A stretch of 64,000 bases of DNA, taken from contig JAQGDQ010000026.1 of the NCBI GenBank assembly GCA_030141605.1, positions 682,001 through 746,000 on the forward strand, given 5' to 3'. Shown piece after piece: positions 1-13,206 of this stretch; positions within the stretch are counted from its first letter, which is position 1, and every line of letters begins with the position of its first letter. The notes under the pieces are model-generated. The model had not been told where the DNA came from, made no database searches, and saw nothing but the letters and a program-made list of their open reading frames with translations. The DNA comes from Tubiluchus corallicola (taxonomy: Eukaryota; Priapulida; Priapulimorpha; Priapulimorphida; Tubiluchidae). The translations under genes and the position numbers were made by a program.

Positions 1-3000
1 CAACATGACACCTAATGTCTAACCAGCAGATAAACTGATTGTGCTTTTTCATACACAAAAATCTGCAGAGTAGCAGTTGTTTTTACATGGAATTAAAACT
101 TTAGTTGTTGATTCAAAAACTAGAGGCCATGCTCTAAAATTTTATAAAGAGCGATCACATCTCAACATTCGTAAATATTCATTTACTATAAGTTGTGTGA
201 ACGAACGGAATAATTTGGTAGTAAGCAGAGCTTAAGTGAGTATGACTGGCCGTTCTGCTTGATGTTAATTACTATGTGGCAAAACTCCCGTACAAGATAA
301 TTTAATTAATTTCTTTTATAGGAAACGCGGATTGTGACTGTCTCGTCGAACGCACACAGTAACTGGAGATCAGGTGACAAAGCCCACAAAGTTACATTAA
401 ACTGAGATAAACTGAATTTTACTCAGTTTTATCTTAAGACGGAGATAGTTTTAGGGGTGACCGCTAATAAAGTCACAGGCAAAAGTCACAATTTTGGCTA
501 GGGTTACGGTTATTTCTTTTTTCCTGTGCCTTTTATCTGTGACTTTTTTACGCGTCAGGAATATTCTTCGATCACATTACGTAATTGCAATTCGTGATTC
601 CTTCTAGACTCACTCCGCCTCAATAATAACTAACTAGTCATCTATAGGGGCAGGTATCGTGTGCGTGTCTAGAAACGGTTAGTAAAACAATTCCGTTCCC
701 AAATGGTGAGAGTATAATGGAAACAATATCGCTTTTCTTATAAGTTTTTTTTTCGTCAAACTTGTTTGTCAGTTTTAGTTTGAAAAAACTAGTTTGATCG
801 TGCAAACAGCGAAACTGACAAACTTTTTGTATGGCAAACAAAGAAGGGAAATTTTGTCATCATTAATCCAGCAAGTGGTATAAATATGCAATTGAAGAGC
901 ACGCAAACAGCCGATTTGAGAAGTCTCGAAAAACGATTAGCTAAGAGTCTTAGAATATCATTTATTGCTTTTCGGTGATGGTATATGATTAAGAAAAATA
1001 CCCATCCAACCACATATTATCATAGCTTCTATTTCTTAAACTAGTCTGGATTCTGGAATGCGAAGCATTGCGTTACACGCTTGCCATACGAGCACGCGCA
1101 CGCAAGTTTTACTTGCACGAATATTTGTAAAATGTTTTATAATAACAATGCTGTTTCGGATGAAGCACTTCCGTCTCAACAATTTTTTCTGCAACACTGT
1201 TCTATTGTGACGTGACAATATTAAAAACACGCCACACCACCCACACAATACCTCAAGACAATAGCAACAACGAAAACAAATATTGCACAACTAAATGTTG
1301 AAACTGCGTGAAATAACAAACGCATACAATGATGATCAACAATGCGCAAACAATCTACATAATCCTTGAAATGGTGGTAGTAAGCTAGATATTAACAAAT
1401 TATAGATACGCATATACAAATTTGCGAAGATTTAGTATGCGCTGTTTGCCTTGCAATGAGTAAATGACAAAGTTGTGAACGAGAACGAACACACGAAAAC
1501 GGCTTTACGCAGTCAGTAACCCAAAAATATTTAATGTTTAATTCATGTTCGTAACTGCTAGGTTGACAACACAGCCCTTACAGAATGCGTGTGACCTTAT
1601 CAGAAGTTACCCGACAACCCGAGTCAATGCATTAAGCCATCATAAAACGTATGAAATAATTACGGTGACAAAGTGAAGCTAGACGAGCTCTGAAAAGGTG
1701 AAAATCACCATGGTAACAAATGAAAAATTCTCAGCAGCATCCTACGCAATAACCGAGATATGGTATCAATAAAAAGTGACGAAGCGGAGAGCTAACAGAA
1801 ACAAGTACACGGGCAAGTGTCAACCGTGAAATAGGAAATAAAAACAACCTAGCAGATTCCAAAATAAAATTCAAACAATTTTTACTGGCAATAACAACTG
1901 AAGACGCTGATGAACCTAATACCTCTTCAAACGCCAGTCAGTTACAAACTATAACCTGCTCAGTGACCAACAAACAATCTTACCAATTGAGAGGCCTAAC
2001 AGTTTTAAAAATGTCCGCATACTCTAAACTGTACAAAGCGTTTACGCTACACGTAAGCCATTATTAATGTAATATGAATATATTTAGACAAAAGTAATAA
2101 ATATCTCAATGATATAGGTCTGTTAGTTTAGTGGACTTTACAATTAGGAAAATTGTGTTTTTATTTAGCAAGGTAAAAGTTGGATACAGTTCCACGTGTT
2201 CTACCTGGAAAGCTTGTCTTGTATGGAATATCCACAAAACTCTAAAAAATTATTATTACGTCAACTTTGTCGCAATGCCAAGTTTATAACAAACCATTCT
2301 ATCGCGTAGCCACCTACAGGGAAAAAATACAGACATTTTCGATTTTATATTAGAAAGTGTATTTATAATTTAATGTTTGTTAATAGCGTAATTGTAGACT
2401 TATTAGTGGTTAAATTCTCTATAATACTTAATATGTTTCAACTTTTCCTTCTTTCTTGCAGCGTTTTGTATATATATATATATGTATATGTATGTATATA
2501 TGTATATATGTATTCTATATATTCACATAGAATATTCTTCCAAATAGAACCTCAATTCTGGAAGCTTGTTAAGATTACAGGTAAAAGCTTGACATCTTAG
2601 GGTCTTAATAAAACTAATTAAGCATGCCTCGCAAGGACACTGACAACAGAAATATTACTCATCTAAGCAGCTGCTGATTAAGGCTATTCAAGACGACTAT
2701 TTATTGACTAACAAGCGAAGCCATGGACTGCACTGAAACTGAACTACTAAAACAGTTTTGTTGTTTGCAATGATATTACATTTCAAATGTCAAAGCACGA
2801 AGCAATGTTTATCAATCATCATGATCGCCCGACCGAAATTCAAAGAGCTTACCGTGGTAAAAACAGTTATGCAGTAATAGCTTAGATGGCCACTGTGAAC
2901 GCAAACAGAACGTTATGAGATGCTCATCAAGCCTTACAATGAGGCAATAAATCCTAAGCGTGTGTCAGTAAAGAATAAACAAAGCAATGGCAAACAAAGC

Positions 3001-4640
3001 AAACAAAGCAACCGTAAGCATTAAAGTATCATTTTACAAATGCAAGATGAAAGGCTGAAAGCGGTGCAAGTAAGATAATTGCAATACACTCTTTGCAGCA
3101 GTCTCAGTAACAATATCATGTTTAATTTTTATAAATGGCTTTCTGACCAAAATCTAGCTCGACTATTTACTAAACTCTTGTACACTTTGCGTCTGGTTAA
3201 AGTTGAAAAATGATTTGTGAAGTGGATCACTGTATTCAGGATTTTGTATAAGTGTATTTATATCTTTTATACTTTCTAAACAACGGATCATTAAACATAT
3301 TACACCTTTTTTACAGTCAATTTGTTTTTATATTTTTCATGTTTGACTTCTGGCTATTTAGTTTCATGTTTAAAAAAGTCCTTATAGAAGCCATATGCAG
3401 ATCTTTGACTACCCATGCCTTACTGAATGAGTGCAATAACATCATGGCGAAACAAAGCTCTTTATAGGTTACTTCGTAAGCGAGTAACTAAACATTTACC
3501 ACGTTGTTACGTTATTTCTTCAAATTGACAATTCAGGTGCATACACAAGATTTACATTACAGCATGAGCAATTGAACATCTCTAAAATTTCCTTCCCACA
3601 TTTATGTTCCACAGTTATAATTAGATCAATTCAACAAAACTAAAATGTACATTCTTCAAATAACATAATCGCGTTCTTAATCATATCCCATAAATCACAT
3701 ATAATGAACGCACAAAATGATTTCTTTTAATGTGTAGCGAATAGGGAAGCAGTTTCCTAGTAAATAATTTCAGGAAAAAACTGAAGTTATAAATCTCGAT
3801 GTTCCAGCATCTGAAAAGGAAAAGATGCTTTAACGAACAGTAGTAGGCAGCTACTACTGCAAGGAAAATAAAAGGGCACAAAACTTCACCTTCATTGCAG
3901 AAAAGGTAGCAAGCCAATTTGTGCCCCATTTAAAGCTAATTTAAGATTTATATCAGGGATGTGAGATGCTCGTTAATGAACAACTTTGCAGTGAGCAATT
4001 TTTAGAAGCCAGACAAACAGAATAAATCCATAAACAGCAAAAATATTGAATTTAGTAGATCTACCATTGACGAACCATAATTTCACGTGGGTGCAGCTCC
4101 TGAACCTCGAGGAACACCAGGATTTATTTCGGACAAGGAAGGAGACTGCCTTTCAGAAACAACAAGTTATCCGAAATTGTTGAGATGCCACATGACTGAG
4201 ATGGTGTGAAGTACAGCTTTTTGACAGAGCTTATGGAACTTATATGTCACAGGCTATTATGTAATCTCTCTCTTAAGCACCACAGGCCTGTATTAGGATA
4301 CTCGTGGTCGTAGGCTGGATTACCCACGTGCGTATCAGCAGTAGAGCGAGAACAGCAATGCTATGTTACAAAGGTCTTTAAGCATTGAAAAATACACTGA
4401 TTACAACTGTTACTACAATTGCAAATAGATTTCCTGTTTTTTAAAACACCTACTGGTTTACAAAATACCCTTCAAGTGAAAATAGTTTCCAGCAAAAATT
4501 TAAACCGCGTCTAATCTACGACTAATTTGAATGCAGGATTCCTTTAGACTTCCACTTCGAGGCTCATAGTTTTACTCAAATTGACTGGAAGCCAAAATAA
4601 CAAAGAACCAGCTCGCAGAAAGTAAGCATTATCAAAAAAT
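1..4640. other. AT-rich stretch with no recognisable gene
   Basis: Only short open frames occur here on either strand, none with domain-like composition or a convincing pair of splice sites. There are small simple repeats, such as an AT/GT run near 2468-2525 and short AAACAAAGC repeats near 2985-3015. I see nothing that supports a gene, although distal exons of the minus-strand gene starting at 23212 could be hidden here. Confidence 0.5.
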
Positions 4641-5125
4641 TCGTAATTTAGAAGCTACAAAATAAAGGTATAGTAAAATTCTTGAAACTCACCCTACAAT
4701 GGACTTCCAACGCACAACCTGCACAGCACACGACCAAATACACAGAACGAATATGCGGCAAAGTCAAAATGGCTGCACCACACCATGCTAGAACAATCAA
4801 TACTTTCCCCAAGCTTCTACAGAACATGCCAGTGCCATGCAAGGATCGATTAGGAAATGATCGATACCCACAACGGTCACGTATTGACATCTTCCAGGAA
4901 CTGTGCGTGGGAATCCAATTTGACTTATGCCAGGTTCTATTTGAGATGGCCTCAGTGTTTTGGCATCGTCAGCATTGGACATGTCAAAACTTCTGTTTCC
5001 CATGTCAGTGATTTTGCAGAAGAAAACCTGTTCTGCAATTCGACGGTAAAAAACCTGTCCTATTGCTGCCAAAATAAAGCCACATTAACCTCAAAATCTA
5101 ATTACAACGGTAAACCTATTTAAGA
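4640..5125. other. Possible promoter/first-exon region, open on both strands
   Basis: This segment looks richer in GC than its surroundings and has overlapping open frames on both strands (about 109 codons on plus at 4682-5011; about 80 and 91 codons on minus). On the plus strand an AAAATGGCTGC start context occurs near 4768. On the minus strand a good donor (TAGG/GTGAGT) lies near 4691-4697. No family is recognisable. It could be a first exon with its promoter, or a decayed mobile element. Which strand would be coding is undetermined. Confidence 0.2.
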
Positions 5126-6475
5126 GTAGTGCAGGCCCGCAGGGAGCACATAAGCATGACATTGTTTATAAGACAAATTGAATCTCGTAAGAATGGCACA
5201 TTTCTCATTAGATAAAATGTTCAGATTATGCCACATTTTCCATCTGCGTCTTTGTAGTGTCAAACAGTGACACTTGAACCGTTATAAAAGAGGCGATATT
5301 GACGCAGTGAAGGCATCTATACAAGATACTCAATGTCTCAACTACGCGCTGTAATGGAAAACAAACTGCGGTGAAGCCAGTGGCTACAATTACTACCGCA
5401 ATGACTGCACAGAGACCTAGTTCAATTAGTTTAGAGAGTCATAACACTTGACAAGAGCTTGCACTAGCGATAATGCAAACACGAGTACGGAATAGCGATG
5501 ACAATATACTGGTTATTATAGATTTATAATCACGATTTCAAAGTGAACCCGACAATTAAAATGAGAAAATCACAAGCAGAATAGCCAGCTTTCTGCGCCT
5601 GAGTGTAGCTATAACTAATCGTTCACTCCATTTTTGGTTCAACGTGCGAAAACAATTAGGTTATACATGTAGTTTTAATGTCAACTTTATCAGTATGTTT
5701 AAACACACGCACGTACGCACGCACTCACGCGCGCGCGCACAGACACACACACACACACACACACACAGTTCTCATTTAGTACACATTTTATTTACACCGT
5801 GTAAGCTTTAAAGACCGAGAATTTCGATATTTCGATCTGACTTCACAAGCTAGCAAATGAATTATTAGAAACTGTGTTACTACGACTAGCCGTTAGTGCA
5901 TGCAGCAACATATTCACATTAAATCAATACAACAAACACATTACACGTCTAATCTAACATTCACAACTACTCCATTGGGAAATTAATGCTACAAATTAAA
6001 CCCCTCAGGCTAATTAATAATTAATGCAAGACTGCAAGCCAAGTTATTTCATACAGCACGATACGCTGGCTTCCCAGACGGGGAAAACTTTCCAGGTTTG
6101 AACGCTGGATGGCGGCACGATCCAGCGCAATATAAATGGAGCGGAGCCTGTTGAATTACTAAACAAAAATAATTTTAAAACCGAATAAATTAACAAACTG
6201 ACTTCAAGAAGCATAAAGATTACAAAACGATAAATTTCAAACACCAGAGAGTCCCATCGCACTTTGTACTTTTTAAAGACAAAATATATTTAATATCGAA
6301 CAACCGCAAGACCACACGTAGATAGCTACGTAATACGTATTACATTAAAATTGAGTGGTACTATGACAGCAGAAGTCTTTTTCCTGAATGCTCCTGTATA
6401 TAAGCCTAGCTCCTAACTCGTCTTAAAGGGACCGGTTGAGCATTTGAACACCTTTTAAACTGAAGTTTTCGTCAG
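5126..6475. other. Non-coding stretch with one CA/CG microsatellite
   Basis: No convincing gene. A 72-codon minus frame at 6044-6262 ends in a locally GC-richer patch near 6060-6150, but it has no recognisable domain and no supported splice sites. Confidence 0.4.
5704..5767. repeat. CA/CG-rich microsatellite
   Basis: Alternating purine-pyrimidine DNA: imperfect CACG and CGCG units followed by about 12 CA repeats. Such tracts can adopt Z-DNA and are length-unstable. Confidence 0.9.
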
Positions 6476-6545
6476 TGCGGGTGGCCGAGTGGTCAAGCTA
6501 ACGGACTGTGAGTGTTTCTCTGTTTGCAGCCCGGGTGAAAACACA
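6476..6545 (+). repeat. tRNA-derived SINE head or tRNA pseudogene (Ser/Leu-like)
   Basis: Positions 6482-6492 read TGGCCGAGTGG, a good RNA polymerase III box A of the class II (Ser/Leu) tRNA type, followed by AAGCTAACGGACTGTGAG. This matches the D-arm and anticodon-stem spacing of tRNA-Ser-like sequences. Downstream, a degraded box B-like stretch (GCAGCCCGGGTGAAAAC, ending near 6545) lacks the canonical GTTCGA. The acceptor stem does not close, so it is not a functional tRNA gene. The AT-rich tail after 6545 fits a SINE body of unknown end. Confidence 0.5.
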
Positions 6546-7620
6546 AACCTTTTGCATGCTTGTGTCTTGATAGACTCATGATTTTTTTAGTTTAGGTTAT
6601 TATAATTTGGGTATTATTCCTAAGTTAATATTGAGTATAAATATAACTAAGCATAAGCATAGGCCTAAAAGTATAAATATTTTGTTTTTAGACACTTTTA
6701 TTAGTCTCTATCCTATACAATTAGGTGAATTATTGTTTGCACTTATTTGAAAATCACTCATATCAAGGACAAGGACAAGTTGGCAACTTCAAATTTTCAG
6801 GCCAAATTCTGCCCCTCCTCCTCTCCCCTTGTGAAATTTCCACCCATACATATATGGGTCTGTTACAGACAATATGAGAAATTAACAATGTGGCTTCAAC
6901 ACACGTAAACTAAAGGCAACAGCTAGTGTACAAGCACTACAGTGAACACAAATGGCCAAGCCAGTGACTTGTTAGTACCTCTTTGGTTTACTTACGCCAA
7001 GCCCATTCAAAATCGCAAAAGCAGAGGAAATCTAACAATTGATTAAGATTCCCGTTCTAGAACTTAGTCATTGTCATTTTACAATGTTGAACAAATTACC
7101 AAATCACCAATTAATGTTGAAACCAAATGATATACACTGTATGCAATAATGCAAAAATCAGAACCCTGAATTTGAGCGCAAGTTTACCTAGCGCTGTTGA
7201 ATCAGGTGTTCTTGGACACAAAACCGTTTAGCCTGCTTGTCAACAGCTATTGTAACAACGACTCTCTGGGGTTCAAAAAAGTACAGGTATCAGATGTTCT
7301 TGCCATCACTATCAAGTTTACAATGGCTGTTGCATTAAATTACCAAGAAGCCAAGCAGCTTTCAAGAATTAATGAAATTCCCACTGGTAATGTTGCTGCT
7401 TAGCAAAAACACCCCGCAGTAAGTGTAACTGATAATATGAAAAACCGAAATTGACAGGTAATTCTCTTAAAAGGAATTTCTGGGCTTATGTCAGCAGTAG
7501 AGGAGAAAATTACTCACGCGATCTGCTGTTCGTAAGTCCAAAAGGGCAAGCGTTCTTGAGAAGCACTTGTTATCGTGGCTTTAATTTGTTACAGCACTCG
7601 ACTACTTCTCTTTCTAATGC
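6546..7620. other. No identified gene; one unassigned open frame
   Basis: A 68-codon plus frame (7197-7403) ends at TAG and has mixed, protein-like composition, but no domain is recognised and the flanking splice signals are weak. The rest is AT-rich non-coding DNA. Confidence 0.35.
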
Positions 7621-7622
7621 AT

Positions 7623-7700
7623 ATTTCACAAATGAATAAATGTTTGATTGAATGAATGAATTCATAGGTGAATAAATGAGTGGATGAGTGGAGTGAGAGA
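7623..7700 (+). repeat. TGAA/TGAG tetranucleotide-type repeat
   Basis: Imperfect ATGAATAAATG, GAATGAATGAAT and GAGTGGATGAGTGGAG units form a short degenerate tetranucleotide repeat. It sits just beyond the possible 3' end of the LINE relic on the minus strand. Confidence 0.6.
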
Positions 7701-8152
7701 ATTAGGACAGAGAGATTTTTTATTATTATAAGTATTTTTATTAAACAACAAATACACTGTCCCCTCTATTTGCAGGGGTTCGTTTACAAAATATAGCTAT
7801 TTAAGATAACAATATTATACATAATGCCAATTTTGTACATACGTAGATACTCTAGTAGTAGTGTTTCAGTTTGCTAACTTTTATATAACTTTTACATATA
7901 TACATCAAACCACAATTTTAACTTTCACAAAACCTATTAAGAATAAATTTAAAATATATACCGATTTTACACTATAATTTATATGACGATTTCATTTTAA
8001 CGCAGTGCATGTTTTCTGTAAATATAATTTGAATTAATTTATAACAATTTTTCCGCACAACATCTCTAACAATATTTACATACGCCTGGCATACATCTTT
8101 ATCTCTTTTTAGATAAATCTCGCTTATGTTCACTGAGGGCGGAACTTATCTT

Positions 8153-9355
8153 AAATTTATTCGAAATTGTTGGTCTACCAAGTCACAGTCAAATACAATG
8201 TGTTCTGGTGTTTGAGGAGTTGCATTATTACAATGACAGCAATCTGTATTTTGTATACCGAAATGATTTAATTCCTCTATTTCAAAGCAAGTTTAATGGA
8301 GTTGTTTCAATAAGCCTTTCGTAATGCGTTAGTGGTAAACACAGCGGCGTTAAGGTCTATCTTGTGGTAAATTTGCTATTTCCTAATTGGGTACAATAAT
8401 AAAATCTTCTTTCCCATTGGGTTGTTAAAATTTCGAGCCATCATTTTTACTATAAATAAAGTTTTCCCTAGGGAGATTTAACAATATCTTGTTTCTCCCA
8501 TTTATGTCCTTTGTAATCTTCAAGAAAGACTTGGTAGTTGCCCGTTGAATTTTTACGGGACGCACACAATATCTAGCACTTTTGGCATGGTTTCACATAG
8601 AGCTATTTCCTTCTTAAGTAGATCATTTTCTGGATTGGCTAATATTTTTAACATAAATTTACTACATATATTATCATACGTTATATCAATGAGAGGGACA
8701 CCACAAATATGCTGGATTTCATTTTTGCTAAGATTGTAACCTACACCCGCTGCTGTTTTGATAACATCATACCACAGGTCTTCGAAATAACTATGCTTTT
8801 TGACCATACGGCAGGTACAACAATTATTTCAAACACCTTTATAATGGTGGATATTTTCATACCTTTATACTTAAAAGATAACTGTTTAATGTTGTAACCT
8901 TTTTTCCAAGCCTTTTGTCTAATTTTAGCAATATGTTTATCGGAACTTATTTGTTTGTCGACAGTTACTACCAGACATTTAGTATCATTTACATAACTTA
9001 TCGACTTTTGCCCAATTTTAAGCGATGGTATGGTATTTTCATTTACATTAACAAATATAACAGCCTCAGTCTTGTCTGCATCACAATTTAAAATCGGTCT
9101 CCACTTTTGGCACCAATCGTACAATTTATCACAACATTGCTGTGCAATATCCTGACAGACCTGAGCAGAAACAGCAGAAATATAAACTGTGCCATCATCG
9201 GCATATTTAAACTTAGCTAAGTTTAGATTAAAATCCAGTTCATTAAACATGTCTGCCACGTGGAATACAAACAACAAAGGGGACAAAACCGAGCCTTGAG
9301 GGACTCCTATATGGCATTGATATTCTACTGATATAAATTCATTTACCTTCATCAC
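8153..9355 (-). mobile_element. Non-LTR retrotransposon (LINE) fragment, frameshifted
   Basis: The minus strand from 9355 encodes the C-terminal half of a LINE reverse transcriptase. The region-4 signature GVPQGSVLSPLLF is followed by the catalytic box KYADDGTVY and the conserved run DKTEAVIF. The frame shifts near 8741-8807 and continues as a thumb/linker-like stretch (SKNEIQHICGVPLIDI, LKILANPENDLLK). Further down, about 8160-8253, a CX2CX9HX4C motif (C-C-H-C then EHIVFDC) matches the zinc-knuckle-like C-terminus of many LINEs. The endonuclease and the start of RT are missing, and there are frameshifts and stops, so this is a dead 5'-truncated copy. The true 3' end may reach about 7713, where the minus strand becomes A-rich. 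AGAGAG occurs at both possible edges and could be a target-site duplication. Confidence 0.85.
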
Positions 9356-9360
9356 AATTG

Positions 9361-9380
9361 AGAGAGAGAGAGAGAGAGCA
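9361..9380 (+). repeat. Short (GA)n tract at the truncated end of the LINE
   Basis: About ten GA units directly abut the 5'-truncated edge of the minus-strand LINE. It may be the insertion target or grew after insertion. Confidence 0.7.
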
Positions 9381-9731
9381 TCACGTTAAACTCGCAAACG
9401 TTGGTTTTACTAAACAGTTATTATGCTTTAACTTTCAAATGAAATGGTAATGCAAGAGGGGAATGTTTAAATAACATGCACTGAAAAGAGATTTCTTCAC
9501 AATGTAATAAAATTCGGAAAAGGGTTTAGATGAAATTAACATATCTAGAAAAGACAATATGTTTGGTAAGGTGACGCACGTACTGGTGAAATGACATTGA
9601 AAACAAAATTCAATGAGATTAAGACGTATAGAGAGTACGCAACTATGAAATACATTAAAAATTCCCGATATGGTGATCTAGAATAGACAGTGACAGTGGT
9701 TGCGGAGATAACCTTTTTAGCTTTTATGATT

Positions 9732-9800
9732 ACACACACACACGCGCGGCACGCACGCACACGCACACACACACGCACACATACGCGCGCGCGCACACAC
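9732..9800. repeat. CA/CG microsatellite
   Basis: Imperfect CA, CGCA and CG repeats, the same kind of alternating purine-pyrimidine tract as at 5704-5767. Open frames across it encode only artefactual V/C/R/A repeats. Confidence 0.85.
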
Positions 9801-9819
9801 AATATGTGCGTGTGTATGT

Positions 9820-12800
9820 AAATGCCCATTACAGCAGAGGCGGAACATCAGCTCACAAGCTTCAAAAGTGTCACAAGGTTCATACATGTAATTGATCAAA
9901 GTAGATACGGGTAACTAATGTGCAAAAAGTGGACATAATGTAATTTCGATTTAGATTAACAAGTCTGAACACCACCAGAAACAACTAAACAAAGCATTAA
10001 AGTCAAACAATATAGAAATTACTCAGTAGATTTTATGTTCATGTTGATATATGCACCATCCGTAAATGCAGTGTCAAGTACTTGCGTTGCTGTTCTTGTT
10101 CTTCGCAAAAAGTGCTAAGGCTTCGTAATGAGCGGTCGAATCACGTTAGGCAGCGTGTTTACTGGGGAAATACGCCGCAGTAAGGCCCAGAGAGGGGAGA
10201 GCTTTTCTGTACTTTCCCTCTTTAGGGAGAACGTTTGGAGGATAACCTACAAAAATAACAAAGTGCCACTGCAGGCTCCGCCAACGGAATTTAATAAAGA
10301 TAAACTGGGCTATCATCCACGAGTTCGTCAATCATATTTATGTTTCTGTCTTTGTGAAATAGCATACGTCTGTGCATGCCGTAGCGAGGGCGTAACGGAA
10401 CCCGAATTCCGATTTTCCCCCAGGGTTTGGAAACGGTAACGGTCGGTGTATTACCCGGATGATTAGAAACTCGTTTGACTCAAATATCTGAAGAACTTCT
10501 TGACACTGTCTATTCTAACATTCCATATGCGCAGCATGCATACTGGCTCAGCTTAGATGAGCGCAGCTTCTTTGGCTGATCATAAATATCCAGCCTATGT
10601 TTTGCGAAGATGAATTATTAATGAGTACCATTAGCAACCGAAGCCATTTTGTCTTATCTCTAGTTGGGCATGCAGTTGTCCACTGAGGACAAGCAGACAG
10701 TAGAGAACTGGACTGGCTTCAAACATAAATGAAGCCGCTGGGGAAATCAATGTCCACCGAAACTGGGCAACACTGAAAGTTTGTAACATAGAGAGTTTAC
10801 TTAGTGTCAAAAAGATGTCTTCTACTGAAATCAATCTGTGGATGTGGCGCCATTTGCGGTAGTGCTACTGATCTTAGTATAAAATGCCCTAATATAGTTC
10901 AGTCCGTAAGCACAAGCATCGAACATTTACCGCTTAAGTCCTCTAACACAAACATGTAATAGAAAGTGTACTAAGAACGCTTAAGTACGTGGACTAGTGT
11001 ACATCTCTGACATTCTTCTTTAAGGGTGCCAAAGTTGCAGGTACCGAGTTCGTGCTGAGGTGCTGACAAAGTGTGAAATCCAAAAAAGAAACTATATAGC
11101 AGAGGTGTGGTGAAAGTCACGATGAGCCTCTGCAGCTACTACAGCTAATAAAAAGGCAAAAATCATAAACCCCAGTTGTTTAAAACAGTAATCACACAGA
11201 AACACGGACTATATCAATATCTATCATTGCAGTAAAGTTTATAAATTCAATAAACTGTACACTGGAGTTTGAATCTATATCATCTAGACATATAGGACGT
11301 AGTTTATAGTGTCGTTTTACATCATAATATAATTTTAAGGTATTTTCAATGCATACAAGTACAAGGTGGTACGTAACCTTTCGCTAGGAAGTATAAAAAA
11401 CATGGTGCAATAGAACAGATCAATTTATTATGTACATCAAAGTACATCATGACCTGAAAGTTTAGTGAGGAAGCCTCGCATAAGTTTCACATAGGTTTGA
11501 GGTCCTGTAAATTTCCGGTTAGATCAGGTTGTCAGGTTACTGCTGTGATCATACCTTCAAGATAGCTATTTGAGACGCGCGAGACTGTTACATCAAATTT
11601 TGATGGCACGACATGATGATAAATTGTCTATTGTTTCTGCAATATTTTGCTGCATTAAATTTTTCGGTATTGTTACTCGAGGCTTTTGCTCCGCCATGGC
11701 AAAAAGGGGGATACATACTACCCTGCATAATATCATTTCGGGGTTGTTTCAGTTGAAGCTGCGCTTGTAAGTCTATTCGTAGGTACACGCATGTTTATCG
11801 CTGTGGCTTTCAATTTGGTTTGACAACAGAAGCTGCATCATTTTTCATTAAGCCAGTGTTAATATGTGAACTGTGAAGCTATTCTTTTGTGAAACATTGC
11901 TGTTCACTGTAGTCTAAATCCAGTGCTGTGTGTGGTTTCTCTGATGTCTCTATGCCATTCATCGTTTTACTAATTTCCTCATTTCCAATAAAAGTTGTAA
12001 GGCAGGTGTGATACCGATGCACAGATACGCCAGATTATGCTTTACAACATTTTTCTGTGTGGGTCTCTGAGAGGTTATATTTGCCCACAGACTGTACATT
12101 TAGGAGTTTATGCGCTAATGAATTTAATAAAATTTGACATTTAGACCTAGTAATCAAGCTCAGCATAATTGCAGATCAAAATAATTTTGTTAAATCCATT
12201 ATGTAGTGGCTAAATTTATACATACATACATATATACATGTACTAGAAAACAGTTTGTGACGAAATCATAAACTTAAGATTTTGCAAGTAATGTAATGTA
12301 ACGTGATGTAATGCGGGTATCACCAGCCCCTATGCCACCGTCTACTCAAGTGTCGACCCGAATGGTAGATTTTTTGGTAGAAGTGACTTTGGTGATACTA
12401 AGCAATCTTAATAGTGTACCTTTCAAGTCATTCAGTGTCATGACAGAAAAAGAATAATAAGAAAGTAAATTGGCAGAAATGGGTACTCGCACTCCTAATA
12501 CAGTTCTGAAACCTCAGAAAATTGACTTTTCCTTTTCTTCTCCACCTAACAATCAACGTAATGACCATGCCCACTATAGTTATTATACAACATTGCAAAA
12601 AAATCCGACAGTCATTCGTCTCCTTGATTGCTTTATTATTACGGCATCTGGTAAGTTCGCTCTAAGCCTCTCTAGTATACTCAGTAAATGCCTCAACATG
12701 TCAACGTAATCGCCTTTATTGATCGGCAAATGTTGGTTAGCTTTTGAAACGTATAAGTCACTCATCAAACTTGAGAATATCATTTTATATAAACATTTAG

Positions 12801-13190
12801 TCCTAATCATAGCAGGCAAAGCTGGAAAGCTTGTGTGCATAACTGGCTGGTAAGTGATTTTTTGCATATATAAAATTTTTGGTATGTTAACGAAGCAACC
12901 AACACTTTTTGGCAATAACCTATGGTTTTAGCAAAAAAGGTACTAAGATCACATGCACCGATACTAGTCAGGCAGTAATCACAAGTTCATAAAATCAACA
13001 GTCTGTTAGTTCTAGCCTCAAAAATTCATTATTTTACGTGCAAAATAGCAACACACAAACGTCAGATGTAATAAAAATACCACCCACATATAAGAGTCTA
13101 TAAACCCAGTTTTAAGCTTCCAAATATATTTTGTAAGCAATCTTTTATTTTATTCGATTTTATTGTGTCAAGTGTAACATTCCTTCTCTG
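9820..13190. other. Gene-poor stretch, unassigned open frames only
   Basis: Unassigned frames include 10128-10439 (+, 103 codons) and 12583-12915 (-, 110 codons). A strong acceptor-like sequence (pyrimidine tract then TTTAG) lies at about 10206-10227 on plus, but no matching donor follows. The 12583-12915 frame has protein-like composition without a recognisable domain. A TAATG-type short repeat occurs near 12285-12312. No gene can be supported. Confidence 0.35.
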
Positions 13191-13206
13191 ACCAGCAATA
13201 GCAATT

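Noticed and set aside
9545-9899. Cys/Val/Arg-rich minus frames
   Set aside because: Encoded by the CA/CG microsatellite at 9732-9800.
10128-10439. 103-codon plus frame with an internal strong acceptor
   Set aside because: No matching donor and no recognisable domain; the acceptor-like pyrimidine tract lies inside the frame itself.
12583-12915. 110-codon minus frame
   Set aside because: Protein-like composition but no recognised domain, no clear splice sites, and an overlapping plus frame of similar quality.
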